64,000 nt of DNA from Isoetes taiwanensis (GCA_021234155.1 JAJEKV010000102.1:3618449-3682448), one strand, 5' to 3'. Numbered from the stretch's first letter, positions 9,869-20,279 are shown. Made by a program: numbers and translations. Notes: generated by a model not told the origin, from the letters alone.

Positions 9869-11517
9869 TGTGACGTCCCTCTAAAATATACAGTATACAT
9901 ACGTATATTTCTAGGCCACGTCACCATACAAGCCTACTTTAGTAGCCTTGTACACTGTATAATGTGGATAAAGGAACATGGCTAAGTTATTTACATAACT
10001 TAGCCAACCTTAGAGATGGGACCATTTTCCATATGGTCCCATCCTACTGGGCACCCACCACACCGACATACCCAATTGGAGCCATGTGGCATGACATGGC
10101 AACTTTAACCTATAAATGGCCAAACCCTAATCCTAGGCCATTTTTCTGGCTCCAACAGTCTTGGACTCTTGTTCGCACTCGAAACTCTGTTTCGAGAATC
10201 GTCTACTGTGGCATAATATAGCACTGCAGCCCTCAGAGCAGTGTGCGCATCATAAGGAGCGGGATCTACTTCAAACCTCTTGAAGGCCATGGAGACACCG
10301 GGAGCAGAAGTGAGTTCTTCAGGAGCAAGTATTTGGAGTAGCGTCCTTTATAGGACATTTGAAAGTTAGGGTTCTAGATGAGTTTGCATTTCGAATCTCT
10401 GATAGAGCCATTCTAAAACCCTCAGTCTAAATCTTGCACCCTAATCAATGAACCCTAATTGTAAGTCAGATGCATATGATTAGGATTAGATGTTATTCTC
10501 ATTATTGATCATGTTATATGGATATATGATGATGGTTGATCATGTTTGCTTCTCTTGTATTGGGAAAGGGGGTAGAGACCTAGTAACCATTATTTAAATG
10601 ATGCTCCTAGTTTAGACCCCTTAGTTCCTATTATATGCGGCCTGCGCATAGGAGCTCACCCGACTACGGGGGCTATGGAGTGACTTAGCACCACATAATA
10701 GGATTAGTGACAAAGTGGAGGGAGGTCCCTGCTGAGCTCGGCTACTTGAAACACATAGCGGGCTAGGTCTATAGCCAGTCACTTCGTATGGGCCGGGTAT
10801 GGGTCCGACACTTCCTGGGTCAATGGTGTCGCCCTGACTCTCAAGAGTTGCAAGTGTCGGCCTGACTCTTGTTTTGGGGAGTTCAGTCGGGTATGGGCGT
10901 ATGTCGCCATGATCCTCTAGCTGCTCATGGAGCCGCTAGTCTCTGGAAAGGAGAGATGCAATCCTTCCTACCTCATCGGACCGGGGAAATGAAACCTGGA
11001 GTAGTCTCAATGGGTGATACCATGGGACTATGTCTCCGGTAGGTTATAGTCAGGCCAGAGCCCGATCTAGCCCATCTGCAAGGTATGCACAGGAGGGGCG
11101 GATGGAGTGGTCAACCCTAGCCATTGTCTATAGCCAACCCTGCCATTCTTATATCTCGGTCTGCTCTATCTTTAGGCCCAGCCATCAGTCTACTCCCCCC
11201 CTGTATGAGCCTGAGCCTGGATAAGAGCTCGTATGTTTCACGATGTTATCATTGATATGTCTATGATTGTATGGATGTGCTACCCTTCATGATAGCTGTA
11301 TATGTTGTATTATTGCTAGTGCTAACATTATAGTATGCTTCCATTGTTATAGAAGCCATAGGGGACGGGCCCGCAAGACACCTCTGTGTTTCCCTACCCA
11401 TGCCCTGGCCATCCCAGGAGCAGGGCAGACGGAGGGCCCATGTAACAGCTGACGCTGGATGGGGAATTTCCCATAGGGTATACGACGGGGCATCGTATAC
11501 TTTCGGGAAACGTCACA
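9869..11517 (+). repeat. 3' LTR of the gag-only element (LTR B)
   Basis: It starts TGTGACGT and ends ACGTCACA, the same terminal inverted repeats as LTR A, and is about 1.65 kb long. A TATA box candidate TATAAAT lies at 10111-10117. Short blocks near 10554-10581 and 11091-11110 match LTR A closely while the rest is diverged, so it is a sister family rather than the partner LTR of the same insertion. A GTATACGA / TCGTATAC hairpin (11478-11500) sits just before the terminus. Confidence 0.8.
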
Positions 11518-12114
11518 GTTTCTTTGGAGTTGTTGTTGTTACAAATAGGCAAGTGTTTGGCATTTGATGTTGACTTATCACTAACTTCATGGGCAATGGT
11601 CGCAAATGTGATCGTGATGGTGGAACATGGGGTTTGACGATTCAATTTTTCAAATAGAATATTTTCTTGATCACGGACCAACTTTAGGTGATTAAATAAA
11701 CTAGGGCCAGATCAAAATCATACACAGGGGTTACACCGAAAGTTCCTGGAAATATGAAATGTATCAAAAAGGCTACAACCAATTGTGTGTTATAGGTTTT
11801 GATGTTTTGATTTTCTTTTCAGGGTCTTTCTTTAGAGTTTTATCTGCATGAGAAGGGTTTGTCTACAGCCAACTCATAAGCATTTGTGGATTCTCCTTAA
11901 TGCAGTGCAAAAGGGGAGGAGTGCATATGGCAAAAGCAATCTATAGTGATGGTCAGAGAAGTCCAAGGTATGAAGCAAAATGTGCATAGCGTCCATATCA
12001 TGCATTATTTTAAACTAATAAAGTAGCGAAAGTGACAAAAGAAACATACTGATATATCAGAGTGGAAGTCCTGAATTAGAGTTGCATGTGAAGCTGAAAC
12101 AGGAATGCAGAAAC

Positions 12115-12215
12115 ACGAAGAGAGCCATAAGAGTTGAAGCCAAAATAGAGCCATCAGAGTTGAAGGCAAGACAGAGATGCAAAAATACGAACAGAGCCAT
12201 CGGAGTTGAAGCCTC
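12115..12215. repeat. Short tandem repeat, 3 imperfect copies
   Basis: A unit 'AGAGCCATMRGAGTTGAAGSC' occurs at about 12119, 12145 and 12192, the last two separated by a short extra segment that itself resembles the one at 12104-12118. Confidence 0.7.
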
Positions 12216-13086
12216 GCAACAGAGCAGTCATGCCAGAATCTCGAGCAATTACAGAATATTCGAGCACTTATTGTGATAATCACTAGAATATGCTTCAAAA
12301 AATGCATATTCAGGAACAATCGAACAGTCGACAACAGCTGGATTGAAATTACCTGTGGGGGCATGTGGTTAAAATGTGTTATCCCAAAATTTGTAACGCA
12401 TTATTTGTTAGAAAAAAAAAATAACGAGAAATAACCTCTGTTAGTTTTGCCACGTCTCTCTATTCTGGAACTTCGCACGTAGCTATAGAAGAGTGCCGAT
12501 TCATGCCGGTTCTGAGCCATTGGCCTCGTCGTTTGCTTCAGGTAAGAGTCTGCACTAACTGAATGTTTTCTCTATTTTCTCCGAATAGTTCTCAATTAAT
12601 ACAGTTGCATAATGAACGGGAGTGTTGCAGCACTTCCGTCTGAAGATTCCCTTCTAAAAAATATATTCACTATTCGAAATGGCCCTTTTAAGGGTTAAGT
12701 CCAAAAAATCATGGTGATTACAATTTAAAATGTGCTATTTTAGAAAAACAATATTTTTTCATCACGGGGTCAACATATCAATACCTTGAAATAGCACTTT
12801 GTTGGGTTTAATAACATCTGGTGATTAAGATTTAGTATACGTAATTTCAACTACATTTATTTTTTCTGGCACATTTATTTTTTCTGGCACTGGAGGCCTG
12901 CTTCTGAGTTTTCACCGGAATTTTCCACACTACTCCCACCTATGCTCGAGTCCGAACTAATTTTTAAAATTGTTCTATCTGCTTCTTAAAGCTGCTTTTT
13001 GAAGATTTTTGCTTTGCCTTGCAGTTTCATTCTTAGTCAGATTATGGAGGTTTCAAGTTTCAGGATTTTGTTCCAGTAGTTGCAAA

Positions 13087-13350
13087 TTACCTACCTCAGT
13101 GTATGACTAGATCCTTTTGTTTGTATACAAATAGAGGACATTACCTCAGTGTATGACTCGATCCTTTTGTTTGTATAAAAATACCATCTTCTGGATCCTT
13201 GACAATTTAGTATCCAAAAGAGTACTGTAACTACAAGTCTTTCCTCGCACCTTTGAAATATTTGTCAATTCATTCGAGCAACCATTCTACAGGTTTTTTC
13301 CCGCACCTTTAAAATATTTGACAATTCATTCGAGCAACCACGTGGAAAGC
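13087..13350. repeat. Two neighbouring tandem duplications
   Basis: A unit of about 50 bp around CTCAGTGTATGACT and GATCCTTTTGTTTG is duplicated (13093-13132 and 13144-13183). A second unit of 56 bp around CGCACCTTT and CAATTCATTCGAGCAACCA is duplicated at 13245-13300 and 13301-13345. They look like simple slippage duplications in non-coding DNA. Confidence 0.75.
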
Positions 13351-13462
13351 TATGGGGTAAACTATGAGGTAAACATGTCATGTGTCATGTTTTTTCCATT
13401 AGCTTTTTGGATAAGTGTTTTGCATAAATATATTGGCAACTACAGAGGTTAGAATTCTCTAA

Positions 13463-13523
13463 GCTCAGTCCATAACTAAGACCAAGCTCAGTTTAGAACT
13501 AAGGCCAAGCTCAGTCTAGAACT
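13463..13523. repeat. AAGCTCAGT tandem repeat, 3 copies
   Basis: Three consecutive copies of an approximately 22-bp unit, AAGCTCAGT followed by a short variable part and AACTAAG or AACTGAG. Confidence 0.7.
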
Positions 13524-14369
13524 GAGATTCTGTCGATCTAATACAAAAATTCTTTCACAACGAGTTGGAAAAAAAAAATGTTCATGGCAGCCAAGTAAAT
13601 TTCTTGTAGCTAAAGGACAATACAAAGATTATATGGAGCCATATACTTATGTACACAATACATACCTGGCCGTATTCTTCCCATGTAGAGAAGATCAGGG
13701 ATCGAAAAAGTGGGCCGGGGTTAGGCTTGAGGATTGCTGATTGTTCTTATTTTCCGGTTGATGCTTTTACATGCCGGGAAAAAAATTAGTAGCAAAAATA
13801 GAGTTTATATGTAAAGTCCGATATTTTTAAGCTTTACTATAAAGAAAATCTGGTATACACTAACATACACCAGCAAATTTTCTGGTTGCACCTCAAATAT
13901 TTTTCGAACCCTGGATGGAGAACTCTTGGTTGGATGGATCCCATTTTGCTGGTCTGTGTTTTATCTGCTGCATCAACCCAATCATTTGGACCCACGAATC
14001 AGCAATATGTTTTTTGTTCTCAAGAAATATAGACAAAATGATTTGCTGCCTACAGTTAGGTCGTTTCTTACAGTTACATTTGTGGCGGAAGCAAAGCAGA
14101 ACCAAGACTATGATTATGCAAAGGAGGGAAATGAAGCCTCAACCGATGAGCATCGGCAGTTTCATTTCCATAATGGAAGCCATAGCTATTGCGGAATTTT
14201 GCAGTCAAATTTTCTGGAGCAAAGTTTTGCAATCAAATTTCTGGCGCAAGGCTATTTAGCTCTTTCGGAATTTGTATTTAAAGGTAGATTTGTACGCCTT
14301 TTTTCTGGAATTGTTATTTAAAGCTAGTTTCTAGAAGATATTTAAAGGTAGTTTTTTCTCTCCTCTACA

Positions 14370-15296
14370 TGGAACGGTGTAGCCTCAACTCTATTCAGTC
14401 CCCTATCAGATTCTGCTGCAGGAAACTGGATTCTTGCCGCTTCAGCGGGCAGCCCTTGATAGACACATCGTCTATTTTCAGAAAGTGGTTAATATGGGTG
14501 ATGCTCGGCTCCCGCACCTGGCTTACGTTGTGGCAATGGGCCCGCAGCGGCTCAGGGCCTGTTGGAGGGGTAAGAGAGATCAGTGGTTCACCAGATGGAA
14601 CGTCGCGAGAACGATGCATGCGGATGGACCGCAGGCCGATCGTGACAGCCGCGGGAGTACACGGGCGCTTGCTTCCTTGCCAAGCTCACGGGACCCCGGG
14701 CTCTAGAGCAGGTCAAAAGCGGCCCATTACAAGGAGCACATCAACCCGCGTGGTCGGGGCCCGCGGCTCTACTGCGTTCCTAGCTGCCCACAAAAAGCTT
14801 GAGACTCATTGCCTCCATTAAAGCACAGTGCCCACCATCTCCCGCGATCGAGGCGGGCGGTGGATTGGGGAGCCCCCCGGGGCGAGCTCTGTCCGGTCTT
14901 TGTCAAGCGGGTGCCATTGAGGATGAGTCTCACACTTTCGAGTTGCCCGGATTGGGCCGGATCCGGAGGCGGATCGTTCCCTTTAGTATGCGGCGGACTT
15001 GCCCCCTACATTTCTTTGATAAACACAACCGTCGATGACGTGCTGCGGGTCGCATACATTCGGGAGGTAATTTGGATCTGCGAGCCCACCTTTGCCCCCG
15101 CCTGGCTACCCGCTAATCAGGCACTACGGGTACGGTACATGAGTGTATATATTTGTGTGTTTTTGCATTTCGTATATTGGAACAGTTTGTCAGCAGGCTG
15201 ATTGCTGCCACGGTTTTTCCCTCGAAAACCCTTCGGGGCGGGGGTTTTTGTATTGGGTCCCATAGATCGATTGGTCTCCGTGGACGATAAAAATAC
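14370..15296 (+). pseudogene. 3' relic of a LINE (non-LTR retrotransposon), plus strand
   Basis: A GC-richer block contains, at about 14911-14950, GAIEDESHTFELP followed by Gly-Leu-Gly-Arg-Ile-Arg-Arg, matching the C-terminal 'E-D-E-x-H ... C-P ... hydrophobic-R' region seen in LINE ORF2 proteins and in the LINE at 45002-45256. Upstream, 'MGDARLPHLAYVV' (about 14490-14535) fits the same kind of C-terminal part. The 3' tail (15274-15295), TCTCCGTGGACGATAAAAAT, is nearly identical to the tail of the minus-strand LINE at 61471-61495. A CTTC microsatellite follows directly, as expected for a LINE 3' end. Frames are broken and no RT core remains. Confidence 0.55.
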
Positions 15297-15329
15297 CTTC
15301 CTTCCTTCCTTCCTTCCTTCCTTCCTTCT
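15297..15329. repeat. (CTTC)n microsatellite
   Basis: About eight uninterrupted CTTC units, directly after the LINE 3' tail. The element probably ended in a short simple repeat that later expanded. Confidence 0.9.
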
Positions 15330-15584
15330 ATTCCACAAAGAGAAATACTAGGGAACACGTTTCGTTTTTTTTTCTCTAAAATATATTGCTGTTAACATTG
15401 CCATATTTAGCCCAGGACTCCTTTTGTATAGACTTGGACTAATTGTGGAAGCCAAACCAAATAAATAACGCAATGCAGAAGACCATGGTTTGTAAGTTAT
15501 TCATGCCCGAAAAGAGCCTGACCAATTAGGGTTTAGAAAAAAAGACTTCTTTTTTGGCTGGCCAAAACTTCTTCTTACGCCATA

Positions 15585-16649
15585 ATGGCAGATTCCACTG
15601 CTCCGGTGGCTGATTTGTGGTTGCTTCCTCCCGATATCTTGATGAAAGTGATCCTTTTATTGGACGACGTAGTTGATGTTGCGCGCTTTTCTCTGATCTC
15701 TAAGTATTGGTATCAAACTATTCGCTCTGATTTCTTTTGGAATATGCAACCTGCTTGCTCCCATGGCGTCTTATGTTGTTTAGATAAAAAGAAAAAACGT
15801 ATCTTTTGGACGGATTTTCCTTCATCTTCTTCCAATAAAAAATCTTTGTGGAGGCACTTTGAAAAACTCTCTTGTAATTTTAAATGGTCTTTTTCATTTT
15901 CTCATGGTCTTTTGTGCATTGTTGACTACGATGATGAGAGCGTGGTTGTGTGCAATCCGTTCAAACCATCCGCTCCTAAAGATGTTTTAGTTTTTCCCAG
16001 AAGGATGATTTTTAATGGCACAAAGTTGGGGATTATTTTTGTTTTGAACCCCTTAACCAAGAGCTACATGGTTATCTGTCAAGGCATTGGTAAGCTGCCT
16101 AAATCATATTACCTTATCATTTATCAGTCAAGCACTCGTAGATGGAGAAAAAGCAGGCCTTTAGAAGCTGCATTTCATTCGGGTGACGGAATTTGCATTG
16201 GAGATTCCTTGTATTTTTTAAATAGCGAAAGTTGGATATGTAAGTACAGCTTTGCTGAAGATTCTTTTTCCAAAAAGGATTTGGATACAGGAGGGCTCCT
16301 GAATGATATATGGGCGTTGGCGTTGGCACAAAGTAAGGGCAACCTTTTGCTGGTAGGATATACTCCTGCTGAAGTATGTCTGTGGATTGCTGATGAGAGG
16401 AGCCAAATATATGCTCGCACAAAGCTCTCGTCAGTAAGACTTTCTACTTTGCATTCTTATCCATCGGCAAGAAGACTTCCTATTGTGCATAATGGTATAC
16501 GGGCTGCGTGTTTTGTGCCTGCAGATGATCTTTTGTTAGTGAACGACAAGCTATTATATAATGCCTCCACCAATAGCTGGGTGACTGTGAACAGTCCAAA
16601 AGATGTACCTTGGTGCTTTTTAACCGAGGTAAAGAATTTCTTTATCTGA
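15585..16649 (+). CDS. F-box protein with kelch-like C-terminal region
   Basis: The 354-residue product would act as the substrate-recognition subunit of an SCF (Skp1-Cullin-F-box) ubiquitin ligase. Residues about 12-52 (LWLLPPDILMKVILLL, then ARFSLISKYWYQTIRSDFFW) form a good F-box, with the Leu-Pro-x-Asp/Glu start and a Trp near its end. The rest has spaced motifs such as 'YLIIYQSSTRRWRKSRPLEA', 'GDSLYFLN' and 'LYNASTNSWVTVNSP', resembling kelch or F-box-associated beta-propeller blades. The frame is open throughout, unlike nearly every other frame in the window. The start is the first ATG before the F-box. The last codons follow a GAG/GTAAAG that could also be a splice donor, so a further exon is possible. 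The substrate is unknown. A truncated copy lies at 41695-41935. Confidence 0.85.
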   Translation: MADSTAPVADLWLLPPDILMKVILLLDDVVDVARFSLISKYWYQTIRSDFFWNMQPACSHGVLCCLDKKKKRIFWTDFPSSSSNKKSLWRHFEKLSCNFKWSFSFSHGLLCIVDYDDESVVVCNPFKPSAPKDVLVFPRRMIFNGTKLGIIFVLNPLTKSYMVICQGIGKLPKSYYLIIYQSSTRRWRKSRPLEAAFHSGDGICIGDSLYFLNSESWICKYSFAEDSFSKKDLDTGGLLNDIWALALAQSKGNLLLVGYTPAEVCLWIADERSQIYARTKLSSVRLSTLHSYPSARRLPIVHNGIRAACFVPADDLLLVNDKLLYNASTNSWVTVNSPKDVPWCFLTEVKNFFI

Positions 16650-16789
16650 AGTGTCATGCATTGCCTTCCAGGAAAATGCATTTTTTTTTTAATTGTGTCA
16701 TTCAATTACCTTAAAACTGCTGAAATGATATTGATCTATGTTTTTATCTAAAATGCAATCATGCACATGTTCATAATGCTAGTTGTTAG
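16650..16789. other. Intergenic region between convergent genes
   Basis: AT-rich 3' flank of the F-box gene with a poly-T run at 16681-16690. It separates the F-box stop codon from the 3' end of the minus-strand knuckle/KH relic. Confidence 0.5.
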
Positions 16790-17889
16790 AGTAGTTGGCA
16801 TCCTCTCTCCAGGTTTTCCTGGATCCACCTTCCTTCTTGAGGTTGCTGGTTGCCCTCCCTGTGGTTGGTCTCTTGTAATGATTTCTTCTTTGTGATCTAC
16901 AACCTTCTTTGGGATTGCATCTGAGCTTGGCTTCCTACTTGAAACCTTGTTCTCAATGATGTCAAGGCTCTTGCTCTTTGTTGGTAGCATTCTATCTGGT
17001 GCTGGAAGTGGTAGAAGATTCAAAGTTGTTCTTGAGGGATTTTTAGTTATCAACAAAATGAGAAGGAGAAACGTATTGTTCAAGATAGATTTGGTCTAGG
17101 TGCAATCTATCAGGTCCGGAGACAGCTCCATTGCCTGATGAGACATTGTCTTCTAGCTTTAATCGACAATTTTACTTGACTTCTTATTTCCACCTAGAGT
17201 CGTTAGGCAACCCTGCATTGCAAAGATTATAGAGCAAATTAGGCATTCAAAGCAAAGTATGTAGAGCTCATGCTTATTGATGTCCCCCTCATTGCTCCTG
17301 TTCCCACCAGACATGAAGTTTGTAACTGTACAATTCCATCATTTGAACAGTACAGATATAACTCCACATCACATTCAGTTGAAATATGCGAATGTCATAA
17401 AGCAGCCAAATATCTAAACTAAAACACCCATATAATGTCAGATATAACTCCACATCACATTCAGTTGGAATGCGAATGTCATAAAGCATCCAAATATTTA
17501 AACTAAAACACCCATACAATTTCAGAGATGCTAATGTGCATAATGGTTTACATCTCACCACTAACTTCAGTTTAACTTCACCCTCTGCAATATGTGCAAG
17601 AGGCATATTGCATTTTGCTGTGTTGCCAAACGTCATCATACCTTGCTCATCAACGAGTTTTCATTTTCATTAGTGATATCTCACTTGTTGTAGTCATGGA
17701 AATGAATAATCCACCCATTATAATCCTATCTGAGCAAAATGGCTCGATTCTCCACATATTTTGCAATGAAGTGCTTCTTCCTCTCTCCTTTCCAATTCCT
17801 CTCTATGGCTTTGGCTTTTGTTTCTTTGTTGGTACAGTCTGCAGGGACTTGAACCATTCTTCATCTTTATCGCCATCATCATCATCCAT
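16790..17889 (-). pseudogene. CCHC zinc knuckle plus KH-domain gene relic, copy 1
   Basis: Read on the minus strand from an ATG at 17889: MDDDDGDKDEEWFKSLQTVP, then, after a stop or frameshift near 17806, LHCKICGESSHFAQ (about 17770-17731). An intron follows, ending in a CAG acceptor at 17215-17213, and exon 2 begins GCLTTLGGNK. Joined across the intron this gives an exact Cys-X2-Cys-X4-His-X4-Cys knuckle, typical of nucleic-acid-binding proteins. The second copy (42040-43304) shows that a KH domain follows. Here most of the KH core has been deleted (around 17163 and 17095). The downstream part is Lys/Pro-rich. The donor site is also damaged (ATAGG instead of GTAAG). It is convergent with the F-box gene. 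A CACTA-type element inserted about 110 bp upstream of its ATG. Confidence 0.6.
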
Positions 17890-17998
17890 CTGGCAATAAC
17901 TATTAATTACCAAATACCCAGTAATTACCACATATAGATAGAATATAGATAGAACTCTGCCCTTTTCCTTTTAATAGGAACCTCTCAACAGCAAAGTA

Positions 17999-18001
17999 AC
18001 T
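17999..18001. other. Left target-site duplication (ACT) of CACTA element 1
   Basis: ACT directly precedes CACTACAA. The same triplet follows the other end at 36474-36476. CACTA transposons characteristically make 3-bp duplications. Confidence 0.65.
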
Positions 18002-18416
18002 CACTACAAATTTAAAGCCCTGTTACGACGTCTATTACGACGTCCAGACGTCGTTTAGACGTCGATGATCGACGTCAAAACGTCGATAAACGACGTCTAT
18101 TTCGACGTCGGAGCGTCGATAAACGACCTTTATGCGTCGCTATAATGTGCCGCAACAGCGGCGTCTTAAAGCGGCGATCGGCGTCGTTCAACGACGCCAT
18201 CGCATATATGCCGCCACGCCCCGGGCGGCGGCCGTGGCGTCGGGCGAAGCGGAGTTCCGTGACGCGGCAGCCGCCACGTGTTTGACGCCGTTTAACGACG
18301 CGTCACGCATTATCGCGACCACGCCGTCGGCGGCCACGGCCTTGGCGTTACCCGGCGTTGTCGACGTGGCGACCACTTTAACAACGCCGTTTAACGACGC
18401 GTTGTTTACGTATTAA
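18002..18416. repeat. Left subterminal region of CACTA element 1
   Basis: The palindrome GACGTC occurs seven times between 18027 and 18109 at spacings of 8-21 bp. It is followed by GC-rich sequence with repeats of the type CGTCGTTNAACGRCG and ends at a poly-T/AT-rich boundary (18417). CACTA elements carry subterminal arrays bound by their own TNPA protein, and this block has the right place and layout. Confidence 0.65.
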
Positions 18417-18670
18417 TTTTTTTTTTTTTTAATTTTTTTAATTTTTTTTATAAATTGAAAAAAAATAATAATAACATTTATTATGAATGAAGTTAATACA
18501 TTTAATTTAAAGCCTATAAAATGAATTTAACCAATAAAGAAATATAAGATTTTAACGTCATTAAATGATGTCGCTAAATATATTAAAAAATACAAAAATA
18601 AATGAAGCCCCAATTTTTTTAGCTAAATACATTAATCAATAAATTAAGCTAAATACATTAATCAATACAT
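18417..18670. other. AT-rich inner edge of CACTA element 1
   Basis: Poly-T/poly-A and AT-rich sequence with no coding potential. An A/T-rich boundary of the same kind borders the right subterminal region at 35880-35935. Confidence 0.5.
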
Positions 18671-19083
18671 TAAGCATATTGAAAATTAAATGCTTACATG
18701 GTACAAGGTGGCAAAGTTGTTTTGCACAAACAACTCATTTGCTAGGAGTGTACATGCAAAACAATAAATTCAATGATTAGTAAAATATTAGTATAAATAA
18801 ACAACTTAAAGGAAAAAAAAAAAATATGGAAAATCAATGGGGAGGGTGGTTTCAATGGCGTCCCCTTCTTGGATAACAATTTAACCTAAATAAAGCATTA
18901 GTATTTTATTAGCGTATTGAAAAAATTAAATCCTTACCTGGAAGAGGTGCCAACTTGTTTTGCAAGAACAACACATTTTGCTAGGAGTGTACATGCAAAA
19001 CAAAAATTCAATGATTAGAAAGAAATAGTATAAAACAACTAATAAGGAAAAATCTTGGAAAGAAGAAGGGTCTAGCCTTTTAA
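18671..19083. repeat. Direct duplication, period 239 bp
   Basis: Two diverged copies share GCTAGGAGTGTACATGCAAAAC (18741 and 18980), the flanking TTGTTTTGCA, and CAATGATTAG. Each copy begins near ATTGAAAA-ATTAAAT and contains CTTACMTGG, which on the minus strand reads like a splice donor (CCAG/GTAAG). They may be remains of exon-intron repeats of a minus-strand gene, but no protein can be read. Confidence 0.65.
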
Positions 19084-19091
19084 CGGCGTCT

Positions 19092-19375
19092 TCTTAGATG
19101 GGAAAAAAATTAGAAGAAGAATGGAAGAATTCAAGAAGAAAAAAGGCTAAGAAGAAGAGGAGGAACCCGAAAATGGGGAGGAAGAATACGAAGAAGATGA
19201 AGCGCAAGAGGAGGATTAAGAGTAAGAATTTGAATAAGAGGAGGAAGAAGTAGTATAAGAGGAGGAAGAATCGAAGAAGAAGATGACAAAGGGAATGGAA
19301 GAATATGTATGGAAGAAGGATGCAAGAATGGAAGAAGAAGAATGAAGGTTGAAGGAAGAACAAACAACAAATACA
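19092..19375. repeat. Purine-rich (GAA/GGA) tract
   Basis: About 280 bases are almost entirely A and G on the plus strand, reading as Glu/Lys/Arg-rich in every frame with stops. It may be an eroded acidic-repeat coding segment or simple-sequence DNA with triplex potential. Long frames on the opposite strand (Leu/Phe-rich) are a composition artefact. Confidence 0.7.
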
Positions 19376-20135
19376 AAAAGCCCTAAATCTACCCAAAAAC
19401 AAGTTTAGATTCAAAAAACGAGTTGGTTGATCCGTGCACATACCTTATGAAGCTTGTCTTACACTTAGAATAGACCCCAAAGTAGATCCAAAATAAAAAT
19501 CAAAAACGCTCCTCCATAAGCTTTGCTTGCTCGGAAAAAAAAAAAAAAAAAATTTAAATAGTATAGAATGCATGTACACTTGATACATGGGTTTATTTAA
19601 CTGGATAGGGGTTTATTTGACTTGCTACACCCGTTAAAGTTATGAAATATACCACCATGAAAATGTTCAATGCCCGGGGGGTGCACACAATGTGAAGTCT
19701 ATATGGCATGTGCGTGCATAGGGTCAAGAGAAATTATCCCTTATACGGGATTTTCCTACAAAAATATCCCTTATATTTCATATACCCCTACCATATTTCC
19801 TTACAAATATGTACGGAATTCAAGCAAAAAAAATCCCCTCCCATACTTATATGGTGCAGTGCAAGCGGTTTTGGCCCAAAAACCCCCTACCACCATACAT
19901 GTTTTTTGTCGGTTTTTTCGTGTTGCACCCAGGGGTTCAATGTTTTGTGGTACATCCGTTGAGCTATGAGGTATATAATACGATGATGATAACTAGTAAT
20001 ACCTTACCTGCTACGATAACTAATACCTTACCAACATGCAAAGATGTAGTTTATCTTAAAATTTTATTTTGTTAGATTTAAAAAGGTTAGGTTTCCACCA
20101 ATAGTATATGTAGCTACGTGTTCGCTTGTTACGAC

Positions 20136-20138
<3 letters not shown>
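19376..20138. other. Unassigned DNA before the AT array
   Basis: Contains an A-run (19536-19552) and a weak inverted repeat (CCCGGGGGGTGCA near 19673 against TGCACCCAGGGG near 19923), bounding about 270 bp that could be a small MITE-like unit. Bases 20020-20055 match 30641-30677 closely. No gene. Confidence 0.4.

Positions 20139-20231
<93 letters not shown>
20139..20231. repeat. (AT)n microsatellite, about 93 bp pure
   Basis: Uninterrupted AT dinucleotides, followed by ACAAGTCTTTGTACTATG. The same junction follows shorter AT runs at 23278-23325 and 27906-27918, so the AT tract is a fixed part of a recurrent module. Confidence 0.95.
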
Positions 20232-20233
<2 letters not shown>

Positions 20234-20279
20234 AGTCTTTGTACTATGTAGGGCCTGTACGAGTTAGGGACTGTACAAA

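Larger units (their letters stand above)
11518..14369. other. Unassigned AT-rich DNA with small tandem repeats
   Basis: No recognisable gene. Open frames such as 12005-12364 (minus) and 13915-14321 (plus) have no known motif, are Leu/Phe/Cys-rich and overlap each other. A possible exon ending in a good splice donor (TTCAG before GTAAGAG, about 12541) is the only gene-like hint. Several short tandem duplications are listed separately. Confidence 0.5.

Noticed and set aside
15551-15566. TTTTGGCTGGCCAAAA as an operator or terminator
   Set aside because: A short imperfect palindrome in plant 5' flanking DNA. No reason to assign function.
19094-19441. 115-codon minus-strand frame rich in Leu and Phe, membrane-protein-like
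   Set aside because: It is the complement of a GAA/GGA purine tract. The hydrophobicity is an artefact of TTC/CTT codons.
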